From: Cruorifilaria tuberocauda
Lineage: Eukaryota; Nematoda; Chromadorea; Rhabditida; Onchocercidae
DNA length: 33,792 bases
Assembly (NCBI GenBank): GCA_013365365.1
Contig: JABVXU010000578.1
Span: 1-33,792, forward strand
Direction of reading: 5' to 3'
Shown here: piece by piece, positions 12,799-24,729 of the stretch
How positions within the stretch are numbered: position 1 is the stretch's first letter
How the letters are laid out: each line of letters opens with the position of its first letter
Notes under the pieces: generated by a model
Told to the model about the DNA's origin: nothing
The model's database searches: none
Seen by the model: the letters and a program-made list of their open reading frames with translations, nothing else
Position numbers and translations under genes: made by a program

Positions 12799-12862
12799 AA
12801 AGAGGGAGAGAGAGAGAGGGAGAGAGGGAGGAGGGAGAAGGGAGAGAGAGGGAGAGAGGGAG
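12799..12862. repeat. Polypurine GA-rich tract
   Basis: About 64 nearly uninterrupted purines (GAGA, GGGAGA). Together with the CT-rich tract at 13014-13064 it forms a loose inverted pair about 150 nt apart. Confidence 0.85.
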
Positions 12863-13013
12863 TAGTAAATAGTAATATTAATAGTAATAGTAAAGAAGAT
12901 GATCAAGACGAATGGAGAATGGAGAAAATGGTTGGAAAAGGTCGTACTTAACCGGATCTACGCTAGCGACCTTCACAATTACCATTCGAATCATACCATC
13001 ATCCTACCACTTC

Positions 13014-13064
13014 TTTTTTTTCCCTTTTTTTCTCTTCCCCTCTCTCTCTCCCTCTCCCTCTCTC
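13014..13064. repeat. CT-rich polypyrimidine tract
   Basis: T runs followed by CTCTCTCTCTCCCTCTCCCT. Low complexity; no gene. Confidence 0.8.
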
Positions 13065-13559
13065 ACATAATGGTAAAATTCCTAATGCCTTCTCAAGAAA
13101 CAGCTGGAATTATTGAGCAAATGCATTATCATATATTTTAGATTGCATATCTTTTACCGAATTATCTACATTGTAAAAACGTAGTAACTATCCGGTTTTG
13201 TAGAAGAGCGAAGGATCATGCCGGTTATTAGAGGAATACCGGTTACTGAAATAACAATACATATGGTAAGAAATGAAGTACCATATCAGTATTATCAGTT
13301 ATCCGATATGAATTATTGGATAAAATGATTGAATATTTAAGTTTTCTTTCTTCTTAAAAAAACAACTAAGTAGTGTAATTTTTTCAAATATAAGTGTAAT
13401 TGGTAACGAATTATAGCTAATAATTGTTACATAATTTGATGAATTTTAAAAAAAATCTGAAAGTTAGAAGGCCATTTTCTCTCCTATTGGTGACACTTTT
13501 TTTTTTTCTTCACCTTCGAAAGGATGAAAAAGGACGATGTGACACGGTTTAATCATTTG

Positions 13560-14038
13560 CTATATACACATACATATATACACGTACACATACACACACG
13601 TACATACACCAATAAATAACATACTCATACGTATACGTAAGTATATACACCGACACATAGATACACGTACGCATAACGTACGTACATAACCGATACATAA
13701 CATACCTATGCATATACGTAAGTATATATATATATATATATACCTATACATACATATACACTGACACATGCACATACACATATACAAATACATACGTACA
13801 CCGACACATACATACACGTGTACATACGTATGTATTATATATATATACACCTACACATACATATACATATACATACGTATATACGCCGACACAAGAATAC
13901 ACACATACACATGTACACATTATACACATACCTATTAACGTACACATGCGTATACACATACAAAGATGTACATAGACTGACACATACGTACACGCACACA
14001 TACACATACACATACACATACACATACATATACATACT
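13560..14038. repeat. Alternating purine-pyrimidine satellite, about 480 bp
   Basis: Almost every step alternates purine and pyrimidine (ACATAC, GTAC, TATATA, CACACA), giving overlapping tyrosine/cysteine/valine-rich frames on both strands that are not genes. A C(C/T)GACACA word recurs near 13651, 13760, 13801, 13885 and 13977, so the tract has some higher-order structure rather than pure microsatellite slippage. Confidence 0.85.
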
Positions 14039-17000
14039 CATTTGATATTCTTCAGAACACTGAAATTTCTAATGATGGAAAGAATAGTAGGAGAATAGTC
14101 CGTAATCCTTTATGTGATATAACGATTCGAGCCAGCCGGTGAGTCAACAATTTGCATAAAATAGTTTGAAAAAAAAATACGAGAATGAAAAAGGAGAAGA
14201 CATATGGTTTGGGTTTGGGTTTAGGGTTCTTTATCGAGCATATCATCATGGTACAAGATCACATTTTCCTCCCTCTCATTCTCCTCCTTCTCCTCCTCCT
14301 CTTCTCATTTAAAAATAAAGAAAAATGAAAATTTTTTTCTGAAATTTCGAGCGGGATAACTTCTTCTACCGAAATGTATGTTTTCCAAAAATAGCACCAC
14401 CCCGGTTCAATTGTCATCATTAACCGGAGTTAACTGTAATCAGTGAAACCGGATTTTCAGGTTAAAAAATAGAGAAAGAGAAAAAAAAAAAGAAAAGAAG
14501 GAAAAGATAAATGAATGCGATGAATCTCATGATTGGTTTTATTCACAATTTTGCAGAAAATGAAAAAAAAATAAAGAAGCAAAGATACGGCAAATCTTTT
14601 CTCTTTTAATTAAGTAATAATAAATGTTAGTTGTACCAAAAAAAAATGAATGATTTTGTGAAATGAAAATGATAAAGTAATATTGAATGAATAAGGTAAG
14701 AGAAGGAATTTTAACTAAGATAAAATTTTGATAAACACTTAACATTTCATTCTAGGAGTAAAGAAAGATTGGTTAATTAAAAAGACAAGAAAGAACCTAT
14801 GAAAGGAAAGATTTAAAAAAGTGATAATATGATAAAAGACAACAAACGAAATAAAGAAATGATATTATTACTAATAGAAATTTGTAAAATGTTCAGATAA
14901 ATCAAATTAACACCTAAATTTTTCTCCTCATTTTTTTTATCCTTTTTTTTCTTTTCAATTTTAAACTTTTTTCCCATTTTTTTTTTTCACCGATATATCA
15001 TTTCAAAAAAAAAGAGAAAAATGATGGTAATGAAACAAAAAAAAAATTATTTTCCCTCACAAAGTGTCAATACTTTTTTTTTTTAAATTTAAAGAGGAAA
15101 CACTTTTTTTTTACCTTTTTGTTTTGAGGAGCAAAAAGAAGAAGAAGAAGAAGAAGAAGAAGAAGAAAGAGACATTTTATACAATGGAAAAAAAAAATTG
15201 AGGAATAATTCATTTCTTTTCTTCTTCCACTGATCGTTATCGTTATCTGTTTGAGGATAGATGTATGGAAGAAAAAAAGGTGCTGCAGAAACACCTCTTC
15301 AAAACCGAGGTCATTTCAAGATTCTTTTCTTTTTCAATTTTTTTTTTTAATTTTTATTTTAGCATTGTTAGGGAGATTTTCTTTTTCTTTCTCTTTTTTT
15401 CCCATTTTTCCATTGATTGATTAAAAATGATTTTACTGATTAAAAAAAAATAAGCATAATAATAACATAATAGGGATAATATTATTAATCATTTTTAAGT
15501 GTAGAGGAATAAGAATAAATGAATATATTTAATTTATATTATTGGTAATAGCTAAATGATAAATGAAAAATTCATCATAGCTAATGGTAGTACTTATTTC
15601 ACGTGATTAACTAATAATTAGATTGTAATATTGGTTAAGCAATTTTACTACATTTAGCACTATATCGACATGATTTGAAACTTCGATATAATTTCTTCGA
15701 TTTAATCAATTCCAGTTTTTTTATCGTTCTTTTAATTTGTGTATTTAACTTGAAAACTTTCTGTTAATTCCTTATTAGCAATTAAGCAACAAAAATGAAT
15801 AACATTAATGGCATTTTACCCCGAAAAGTGTAGCTGTGTAACACATCTGGCATAAAAATATATACTAAACAGGATGCCTAATGATATGCATGAAAATTAT
15901 CAGTACGGAAGTAAATATCAGGAATAAATGAATGGTTCCAATAATTACCATCTTAATCCAATCCTACCTTTCTTTCCAACTTTTTGGTACTAGAAAGAAA
16001 TGGCAATAAGTTTATTTAAATCGAAAAGCATGAAAAATGTAATATTATTAATCTTATGCATATTGTATTGTTATATTAAGCGAAAGCATAAATCGCTAAT
16101 GTCGTTGGCATTATTTAGAACATTACTTCCTTTGATGAAAAACTGTAAGGTAGTTATGGCGCTGATAATGAAACAAAAACAAAGGATCCTCTTCCTGCTT
16201 GCTACTGCTAACAACAAAGTCTAAATTGCAACAACATTCACGATCTCAATGATTAAGGCCACCAGAGAACTACATCTTATTAATATCAAGTAATTGCCTA
16301 CAAAATACTTTCGCCAAATCAGAATTCTAACAGTTATTCTGTACCCCATCAGTAGGAATATATGAGCTAAGGAGTTGCTACAGCTCATCTTGCTTTTGAA
16401 GAGGCTGCAATATTTTGCTTGTATGAAAGCGTAAGGTATTCAGAGAAATCCACAACAAACCACAATGCATGCTCTTCAGAACTTGACATGATATTGTTTT
16501 GCTTCCTTCTTGACTCTTCTTGATATGGAAATTACATCACAGAAATGATTTTATATACAGAATACATAGCAATCGTACACTCGTATATATCGTATGTATA
16601 AGTACAGGGGGATTCTAAGAAGAATGCTTTTCTTTTAGTTTTTAAAGTTACGTTAAGAACGTGACGAGTAGACACCAATAGCTGTGCAGCAATAAAAAGA
16701 AACGATATGCATGTAAAGGTTCACATTTCATTTGATGAAATAGTTTGTAATAACCTTATAGCACAACGATATCTCACTATTAAGCGTAGTAAATAGCAGC
16801 AACACAGGAAGATTTTCGGTACTAACCTCTAGGCTAAGATTAATTAAATAGCTCCAATAAATACATATGTTGCCGTTTGTAACAACTTTTCTTTCTCAAG
16901 TATACAAATTGTAAAATTACCTTGCTAAATTTTGAACCAACCGAAAAGTCTTATAACACATTGAGCAAACAAGCATCAGTTCTTAATAAATAAAAACATC

Positions 17001-17134
17001 AAGTATCCCTGGCTCTATGAGATTACAAATCTGTAAACCACAGCTTCCAAATTATTCAGCGAAGCAGCACCGCATTAGTTAATATACGAATTATGAGTAT
17101 GTTTACAGGAGTGAAACAGATACTGCATTAGTTT
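14039..17134. other. Gene-poor, homopolymer-rich region downstream of nud-2
   Basis: Long A and T runs, a GAA repeat at 15136-15168 and a TTTGGG-like run near 14202-14222. The part nearest 17134 probably includes the nud-2 3' UTR, but no clear minus-strand AATAAA was found close to its stop. A 74-codon plus-strand frame at 16000-16224 has one hydrophobic stretch and no recognised domain. Confidence 0.5.
15136..15168. repeat. (GAA)n trinucleotide repeat
   Basis: About ten uninterrupted GAA/AAG triplets. No gene context. Confidence 0.9.
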
Positions 17135-19492
17135 TCAATGTCGACTTGCTGCTCCAAATCCATTTTCCGCATTCGTCCTTCGTTCTGGATGCAACAAAAG
17201 TAGTTTTTCTTCAAGAGCCTGTAAGCTTTACAATTTTATAAAAACTTTGCGGAAAACCAATTTTTTAATTAAAAACGGAGTTGAAATTTCATAGAACTGA
17301 ATTAAAAAATACTTGAATCGTTTCAAGGAGATTAACGATGACCGGTGAAACACTACTGGCCAATGAAGGAGGCAGGGAATTAACACGTGACCCAATGCCT
17401 TTTGAACTTGCATCGGTGAATCTTTTTTTGTTCACATCTTGTGCACAAACATCATAATCTACAACAGAAAAAAATACCAAAACGAGAAGAACGGAAAAAT
17501 TTGAAAATTTTGTCAACTATGTCCTTGTTCAATATAATGAATTTTATGAAATGAAAACCTTTTTGATTTACTGAATCGATTGATTTCGATTTTGAAATTA
17601 ATTGGAAGAAACAAAAAGAACAGCAAATAAACATACTTTCATAGGGAATAAGACCGTTTTTTACTGACCTTGCCGGCTGTGATGCTCCATTATTCTGCCA
17701 TCCTACAATTTTAATATACTAACTCCCTCCAATTTACACCAATTGTTCGAATGAACAAATTACGAACCTTCAATATAATTTCAAGATCTCAATAACCGTT
17801 CATTCATCAAATGTTACTGGCTGTTTGAAAATGCATAACTAAATTCCAATTAGAAAATACATGGATATTCTATTATTTAATTGGGGCTAGCACGCAAATT
17901 ATCTGTCAAAGGATTAACTTGAAATTATAAAAAAAAATTATACTGTATTTCGAAAATAACCACTTGCTATTTCTCCCATTAATGAATTCCCCGATCAAAT
18001 TTCATCCTGTTTTTGGAAAAAATAATTCCAATTATAGTAATTAGAATAACGACATGACAAAGAGAATACCAAAAAAAGACTTTACCATTTTTAATTTGAA
18101 TTAAGTCCTCAGACCTATGTTTTTCCTGAGTAACAAATACTCCATTAGATTGACTAGAAGTTAAGCAGTTGGATAGTTTTGTATCCTTTACCATACTATC
18201 CAATTTTAAATCTCGAACTTCGTCTTCCAATCTCTGGCAACGGATCTGCAACGAAAAACATCTATTATACTAGCTAGAAATCTCTCATGCAACGAGATCG
18301 CAAGCCGAACATGGTTATTAATAAAAATTTTTGTAAATAAACACAATATCTGTTACCAAACTATTCTTGGTTAGACGATTACTAATTTGAAATATCCTAT
18401 TTTACCATCCAGTATGCAACATTGGAATCTGTTTTCGCTATGTTGTTACTATTGGATGTTCACTAAGATAAATTCTTGTCAAGTCGGATGACAATGCAAG
18501 CCGACCTGTAGATCTTCTTTGCTGTCAAGTTCTGTAGTGAGTAACGCTCGCATCTCCAATTCTTCGTTTAACTTCTTTTCAGTATCCTTGAGAGTCTCGC
18601 ACGTTATCCTAAAAGCAGTGAGAGAACTGAAGCCAGAATTTAGAGGATTCCGACAAAACATTTGGCGTTATCACTACAGAATGGTTCAATAACAACGAAA
18701 TAAATTTAGGACATCAGAAATGAATTACATACCTTAATTCTCTCTCCAAATCATCATTTTTTTGCTCAAGTTTATGGACAGTGCTTATCAAATTCTCCTT
18801 CTCAATTCTTAATTCCTGCAGTTCATCATTAAGTTTCATATCTTTGCTATATTGTTCCGCACGAAACTGTTGAGCTTCCTCCTGAAAAAGAAAGATGGTA
18901 AAAAAATTAAATTTAGGAATGTGTTAAAACAATATCTCAGCTGTATTAAAAATCTTGAGAACTACATGCTGCCAGTGTTACCGAAATGCAAATTCATAGA
19001 TTCAGCCAAGACAGCCACATTCCCACAGTCCTTCCCTCAATATGACTAAAATAATTAAAAATAATGAATATAGTTATAACAAGTTATCACATCAATCTTG
19101 TTCTTGCGCCAAAACAGTAATTTCCTTTTCACATTTACTTGTACATTCATTCTTCAGTAATTAAAGATAAACCTTATATCGATCTCGTTCTTGTACCAAA
19201 ACAGCAATTTCCTTTTCACGTTTACTTAGTGATGAGTTAGCTGCATTCAGCTCCTTATCCAGTTCAGCTTCAATCTGCTGACTAAATGTTACAAAATCTT
19301 TTAATTCGTTTTTAGCTTCGTTCGCCCTGAAATTCTGTTTCACTATATTGTAGTAACAGTATCCAGATTTTATTCCGTAATATTTAAATTAACGTACTAT
19401 CATTCCATTTATCTTTGAAAATGAATAGTTTACTCTTGTTTGTATCGTTCCGCTTCTGCACGATACTGTTTGACCAACATCTCCCAATCCAT
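17135..19492 (-). CDS. nud-2: NudE/NDEL1 homologue (nuclear distribution, dynein-LIS1 cofactor), 7 coding exons
   Basis: Minus-strand exons in transcript order: 19492-19434, 19326-19173, 18881-18733, 18608-18506, 18245-18086, 17458-17313, 17218-17135. All have GT-AG introns, phases agree, and the sum is 284 codons plus TGA. Residues 1 to about 185 form a long heptad-rich coiled coil with the family words LDSKEDLQ and RLEDEVRDLKLD (about 147-170), matching the conserved end of the NudE coiled coil. A low-complexity linker follows, then a short conserved segment (VNLLETIQALEEKL, about 246-262) like the C-terminal helix of NDE1/NDEL1. NudE proteins bridge LIS1 and cytoplasmic dynein in nuclear positioning, spindle work and axonal transport. 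The start MDWEMLVKQYRAEAERYKQE is the first ATG after a splice acceptor at 19529-19530. A cassette exon candidate lies between the fifth and sixth coding exons. A decayed copy of exon 2 sits in intron 2. Confidence 0.88.
17655..17702 (-). other. Candidate cassette exon in nud-2
   Basis: Inside the intron between coding exons 5 and 6, an acceptor (ATTGTAG) precedes an open segment. With the better donor (GTCAGT after 17669) it is 34 nt, and inclusion shifts the frame to a stop two codons into the next exon. With a weaker donor (GTCTTA after 17655) it is 48 nt and stays in frame, adding 16 residues to the variable linker. Skipping it gives the model annotated above. Confidence 0.35.
19095..19140 (-). 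pseudogene. Decayed partial duplicate of nud-2 exon 2 inside intron 2
   Basis: These 46 bases match 19182-19227 of exon 2 at 41 positions; all five differences are transitions. Read on the minus strand it still encodes KCEKEITVLAQEQD, against KREKEIAVLVQERD in the real exon, and then meets TGA. No usable donor follows, so it cannot serve as a substitute exon. Confidence 0.75.
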
Positions 19493-19528
19493 GATTGAAA
19501 TATATCCTTCTTCTTCCGATCTTCCCAC

Positions 19529-19530
19529 CT
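19529..19530 (-). other. Acceptor before the nud-2 start codon
   Basis: GTAACAG precedes a 36-nt leader and the ATG. With no upstream exon visible, this may be a spliced-leader (SL1) trans-splice site, as is common in nematodes. A 5' UTR cis-intron is the alternative. Confidence 0.45.
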
Positions 19531-21441
19531 GTTACCTACAACTAAAAGTAAAATTCTTTTGCACTTGCTGATAACTATACGAGTTGTAGTATAGTTCTTT
19601 TACTTTACTATTAAACTGTTGATTCGACTAGCGTGATAGGAAGAAACTGCAATTCTATCAACAGAAATCACAGAAACTGTTCGCGTCCATACCTTCACCA
19701 ATTTGGTAACATGCTTAATACGATGTACCGACATTTTGATCAATGAAGATTAAAATCAATGTTATGTTCTTTTCTACTTTTAAAAGCTAATCAGTGCTAA
19801 TCACCTGATATCCTTAATTTCAAAGATTGAAAACAGTTATATGTTGAAGTGATTAATAGCAACTAGGTTCTTTCCAGTTGAAAACTTATATATCAACTAT
19901 CTATTAAAACTCTAAGAATACACGTCGATCCGATATATGGCAATTCAACTGAGATAAATAACATGTATGATGTTTCATTATCCATGTGAATAACATAATA
20001 ACCATGTGACATATTGTTTAGCCATTGGCATGTCTAAATGTTTATAAGCTATAAACGAAACTTCCATCTTAGCCACCTTACAAATTAAAATCAATATGGC
20101 AACTTTGCCGTATCAGAAGAGCCTAATACAACCAACCATACTAGGATAACTAGCAAAACACTAAAACAAACCAACCCCGTCAAAATAGAAGGATGAGTCA
20201 CCAACCAATGAATCAAACCAACATTTGTGCCACTCTCCCATTCTTATATTAAGGCGGATGATTATGTGGAAGTTCATTTTCATTTATCGGTTTGTTCCTG
20301 ATCGGTTCGGAATGCCGTCCTGGGTGAGACGGGTGTTAAGACGGGTGGCTATGAGATTATGTGAGTGTGGTTTTATTTTCGAGGGATTGCTGTGATTATC
20401 TCACCATTATATCCTCCTGAAAGCTATAATTTTCCGGAAATTATTAATTCCTGATGTTTAATTATCGTAAACATTGGCTAGGAAACCCTTTGTATCATTA
20501 AACTTGCACTCTTTTGAACGTAGAATCATGTAAAACTCGTGTAAAAATCATCATGTAATAAATTTCATAATAATAAATTTCATTTATCACTCATACATTG
20601 GTAATTTTGAATCAAATCATGTTTTGAATTGTTCAATTTTTAAATGTCATGTTTTGTGGTGAAAAAGTCATAAATGGTTTTCTTATATGATACATAAAAT
20701 AAGTGAACCAGAAGAATTAACTATTATGGCTTAAAATGAAGCTATCCTGTGAATGAAATCCAGGAAAAATATTTTCAAGATAAGATGTAAACTTCATTAG
20801 GTTCTCTGCATAGGTTTTCGTCGGTTTGTTGCTCATACGAAGATAATAAAAAGCAAATTTTCTATCTTTTCATTTGCTTTTTATTAGCTTGACGATTAAT
20901 ATTATTTCTTGCTTCTATAACGGTCGATTAGCGCATCCGCTTCCTTCCTAGCTTATTATGAGTATACTTACATTCATGGTAAATCTGTTGATCATTGTTT
21001 TTCACTTTAAACACGACAAGAACATTTGATTAGAATGAAGTCATGCCAAAAAGCATGTTTTAGAAGCGAAAGTGCACTGGTTTATGTTACTAGAATACTC
21101 CCTAATATTATGATTAAAATCGCACTAGTAATTGATGAGCCGATTTGAAGGTGGTTTAAGATGCAACTTAGATTAACTTCGTCAAAATAGTGTATCACTA
21201 TATATTCTTTCTCCTTTTTCTACTCTCACTAATTTGACTAATTTGTCTTGTCGTCATTATTTGTAATAAATATCAGTGATGGTAAATCGTGCGATATATT
21301 AGTATTAAAATCAAATGTGCTATTGTTAATAAAAGTTATTTTTGTCAATAAAAAATATCATCCTTAAGTGGAAGGAGACGGTAGTGCGGTATTAAGGCAT
21401 TCTATTTTCTTCCCTTTTAAAGTATAGTTAACTTTTTTTTC
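19531..21441. other. Divergent intergenic region between nud-2 and the Rac gene
   Basis: About 1.9 kb shared upstream of two divergently transcribed genes, so it probably holds both promoters. No further gene was seen. The main structure is the long inverted repeat at 20844-20886. Confidence 0.5.
20844..20886. repeat. Perfect 15-bp inverted repeat with a 13-nt loop
   Basis: TAATAAAAAGCAAAT (20844-20858) is the exact reverse complement of ATTTGCTTTTTATTA (20872-20886). After one A.G mismatch, three more pairs extend the stem outward. It could be a small hairpin RNA, a miniature transposon remnant or a cruciform-forming site. It lies about 590 bp upstream of the Rac start. Confidence 0.75.
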
Positions 21442-21443
21442 AG
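21442..21443 (+). other. Acceptor in the Rac 5' UTR, probable trans-splice site
   Basis: A run of T followed by CAG is the strongest nematode-type acceptor near the gene, 29 nt before the ATG. No upstream exon was recognised, so SL1 addition is likely; a 5' UTR intron is possible. Confidence 0.55.
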
Positions 21444-21472
21444 GTTTTGCTACAAACGCTTACTACGACGAC

Positions 21473-22877
21473 ATGCAAGCGATCAAATGTGTCGTCGTTG
21501 GGGATGGGTAAGGTTTTGAAGAATTTCTAGTCTGCGGATTTGTAGAAAAATTTATGGCTAATGACTTAGTTCGGCTTTTGAGTGAGATTTATGAGGACGG
21601 TAAAAAAAATACGAGAAAAATGGGTGATATATCTGGTGACTGAAGATAAAATTCCAAGCATCTACTCGAAGTATTGACTGTTTAACAGTTTAAGAAATTA
21701 ACCGTAAATTGATTATGTCGTATTTTAAATTGTAAATAGAATAATAATACAAATTCTAGGTGACAGGTGATAGTGATTAATTGTGTTGCTAATAAGTAAT
21801 AGTAATTTGTAGTGTTGGACACAACTTATTCCAACTATAAGCGATTTAGAATTGTTGAATATACGTTTTGTCCAAGAAAGATTTAATTGTTAAGTTATCC
21901 GTTATTTGTATGTGACTTGCAGTGCCGTGGGTAAAACGTGCCTTCTAATCAGTTACACCACAAATGCTTTTCCGGGCGAATATATTCCAACAGTTTTCGA
22001 TAATTATTCGGCTAATGTTATGGTAGATGGCAAACCAATCAATTTGGGTTTATGGGATACTGCCGGTCAAGAAGATTACGATAGATTGCGACCGCTCAGT
22101 TATCCACAAACTGTAAGCAAACTGTTAATTTCACGACGTTTTTTTTTATTTTTTAAACAATTTTATGTCGCTAACTTCAAATTTAATTAAAAAAGGGCTG
22201 CTCCGTTTGATTATTCACAACTGTATGTCCTAAATCTTTTTACGGTTTTTCAATGATATTGTCGTTCTATTCCTTCATTTGCGTATAATTTATTTCAGGA
22301 TGTCTTCTTGATATGCTTTTCACTGGTAAATCCAGCTTCTTTTGAGAATGTACGTGCAAAGTGGTATCCTGAAGTTTCCCATCATTGTCCGAATGCACCG
22401 ATCATATTGGTGGGAACAAAATTGGACCTACGGGAAGATAACGAAACTGTTGAAAGACTTCGTGAAAGGCGTTTGGCCCCCATCAGTTATTTGCAAGGAT
22501 TGTCAATGTCAAAAGAAATCAGTATGTTCCAATTTCCTTCGTGACATCGAAGAATTTGTGTTTTCTTTGCAAGGTAAATGTAGGTGGTTGAGGAAGACAT
22601 TTCCGCATTTCTAGATCTTGATGCTGCCAGCATTGGGAGATGTATTGCGCGGCATCGACAATTAAATAAGTATCTGTCCTGCTTTATTTTAAGTATTATT
22701 TACATCAGGATCCAAGTTAATTATTTAATGAAATAATATTTGGTAGATGCTGTGAAGTATTTGGAATGTTCGGCATTGTCTCAAAAAGGATTGAAGCAGG
22801 TTTTCGATGAAGCCATTCGAGCTGTTTTAATCCCTCCACCGAAACCTAAACGATCAAGGAAATGTACAATAATTTGA
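21473..22877 (+). CDS. ced-10: Rac-family small GTPase (CED-10/Rac1 type), 4 exons
   Basis: Exons 21473-21507, 21923-22112, 22299-22521 and 22747-22877 join to 192 codons plus TGA, exactly the usual Rac1 length. Visible motifs: [17 protein letters not shown] with the P-loop at 10-17; switch [10 protein letters not shown] with Thr35; switch [18 protein letters not shown] with Gln61; the Rho insert helix (RLRERR, about 124-135); guanine-recognition motifs TKLD (115-118) and ECSAL (156-160); a basic tail PKPKRSRK; and a CTII box at 189-192 for geranylgeranylation and membrane anchoring. Rac GTPases switch between GTP and GDP forms and drive actin remodelling; in C. elegans CED-10 acts in corpse engulfment, cell migration and axon guidance. 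It could be ced-10 or a rac-2-like paralogue. The intron after codon 75 is at the point where mammalian Rac1b carries an extra exon; none is obvious here. Confidence 0.96.
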
Positions 22878-24670
22878 ATTGGAAAAATGATGAACTTGCA
22901 AAACGATTTTTATTGTACGTTCATCAGTGGCCAATTACTTATTACACTTGAAGAGCGAACTGATTTTGCACATACTAATAATACCATGTAAAAGATTATT
23001 ATGATGCTTTATCAATTAACAACTATAAATTTACTACTTGTGTATGTCACACGATAATCATTCTCTTGAAATTGATAGAAGGAGGAATGTATTCCAAGTG
23101 TCAGCATTTATTGAACATTTTGAATATGTATTCATTCTTTTTTCCATCGAAGAAGTCATCTTACTTATCTATTTCCTTGGTAATTTGTTTTTGCTCAAGA
23201 CTCTGGAATTTTGTAAAATGTTGCATCATCTTCGTATTAGGTAATGAATTTGTTTAAAACTTAGCTTACTTAACAAACACGGTAACATTTAGTTTCCAAA
23301 ACTAAGATAACAATGTGCAAAAATCGGAGATTCGGTCGTCTGGAAAACAATCTCTTTCTTTTTGATTCAACAAATTGTTGTCATAGAATTATAAATTTAT
23401 TGTTCGTTTGATCATGCTGCATTCATTTAATTTATTGTAACAGGTAGCAAGAAGCATGTTTTATCACTAAAGTCTGTTTTAGACAGTTATAGTTTCAACT
23501 TTATTTGTTTGAAAATATGTTAGGGCTTCCACTTATTGTTACTTCACTTCTAAGATCTTTTTCTTGAAGAATGGGGATTGAACTGATAGATATTTTTTTG
23601 CTTTTTTTACTTGCCAACTCTTTCAAATGCTGTCAGAAAAAATAAAGACCCTTAGAAAGGGGACGAAGGCAAACTTTTCATCTGCGCTTTTCCCAAGTTC
23701 TAAGTTGGTTAATTCGGACTTAAATTCTAATTTTAAAACTAACGTATGCACCATTTTTCCTTAACACAATAGTTGTTGGTTTTTTTCGCATTTCCTACAG
23801 TTATTTTCTTGTTTATTATTGGTTGTGGAGATATACTGGTGTGGCAACCGACTTGATAACGTGTTTTTTTTTGTGTACGTGCATTTTGCGTCATTTTCTG
23901 TTTTATTTAACCATCATTTTTTCATCTATTATGGATGTGCATTCATATTATCATTCATTATTATAAGATTAGTTTTAAATCGTTCCTGGAATTTTCTCTA
24001 CCATTGTTTCTTGTCTCCTGCTGCCAAATCAACCAAATAGCATCATGACTTTATTATGTGAACGCATAGTTTACGCCTCGGTTCATGGTCGCTATTTTTA
24101 TCTTTTCATTGATGGGCAGCAAATCCGCATAATATTAGGTCACATTCCTCTTCCTTATCTGTGAAAGTTTTCAAACGTAATGTTTTTTCCTTTCAAATTG
24201 TATTTTCATCCATAATTTGTTTCAGTCATATAGTGCCTCTATTTTAACACATCTCGTCGGAAAAAGGCAAGAGAAATATTTGTATGAAATTTTAAAAAAA
24301 GTGATTATTCTTACTATTTATTCCATTGTTTCCCTTTCCCCCTATTTAAGACATATTTGTATATTATATTTTATTTCGTTTTAACGATACATTTAATCTT
24401 TTCTTTCTTCTACGCTTTATAGCGAAAAAATCTGAATCAAATGACTGTTTATTATCAGCGAGATTTCTATCGGAAGTGGGGGCAAATTGATTTAACATTT
24501 TATGCTCTTCAAAACACATAAATGAAAATATGCAGAGAGGCGATTATTATTCATCAGGAAATGATAACGGTGGGAATTTGTGCAGGGAAGCCTCATCTGC
24601 CAATATTTCACCAATCATCATAGTCATTAATCATCATATTTATATTGGATCAGGAAAACAAATAGTTTGC
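22878..24670 (+). other. Rac 3' UTR and intergenic region before the C2CD5-like gene
   Basis: No coding exon was recognised. Short plus-strand open frames near 23038-23257 and 23819-24040 lack any domain or splice support. Confidence 0.5.
23641..23646 (+). terminator. Candidate polyadenylation signal for the Rac gene
   Basis: Canonical AATAAA 764 nt after the Rac stop, the first one seen on this strand. It would imply a long 3' UTR; an earlier variant signal may be used instead. Confidence 0.4.
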
Positions 24671-24672
24671 AG
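24671..24672 (+). other. Acceptor before the C2CD5-like start
   Basis: GTTTGCAG lies 57 nt upstream of the chosen ATG. It is either a trans-splice site or the acceptor of an unseen 5' exon. Two out-of-frame ATGs follow it (24674 and 24680), so translation from the chosen start would need leaky scanning if this is the 5' end. Confidence 0.4.
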
Positions 24673-24729
24673 AATGAGAATGCCTGGCAAATATTATTGA
24701 TAGCAAATTATAAGCCTGGTGAAACTGCA

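Noticed and set aside
13560..14045. Several overlapping Tyr/Cys/Val-rich frames
   Set aside because: Artefacts of the alternating purine-pyrimidine tract, open in many frames on both strands.
14202..14222. TTTGGG-type repeats resembling telomere DNA
   Set aside because: Only about three imperfect copies, and nematode telomeres use TTAGGC; no sign of a chromosome end.
16000..16224. 74-codon plus-strand frame with one hydrophobic stretch
   Set aside because: No domain or splice support, and it lies in the probable 3' flank of nud-2 on the other strand.
22113..22298. Intron at the site of the mammalian Rac1b extra exon
   Set aside because: No open, splice-bounded segment was found in this 186-nt intron, so there is no evidence for a Rac1b-like form.
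24680..24691. ATG CCT GGC AAA, resembling the start of human C2CD5 (MPGK)
   Set aside because: It is in another frame and stops three codons later; the in-frame LPAKLCVRV aligns with that position instead.
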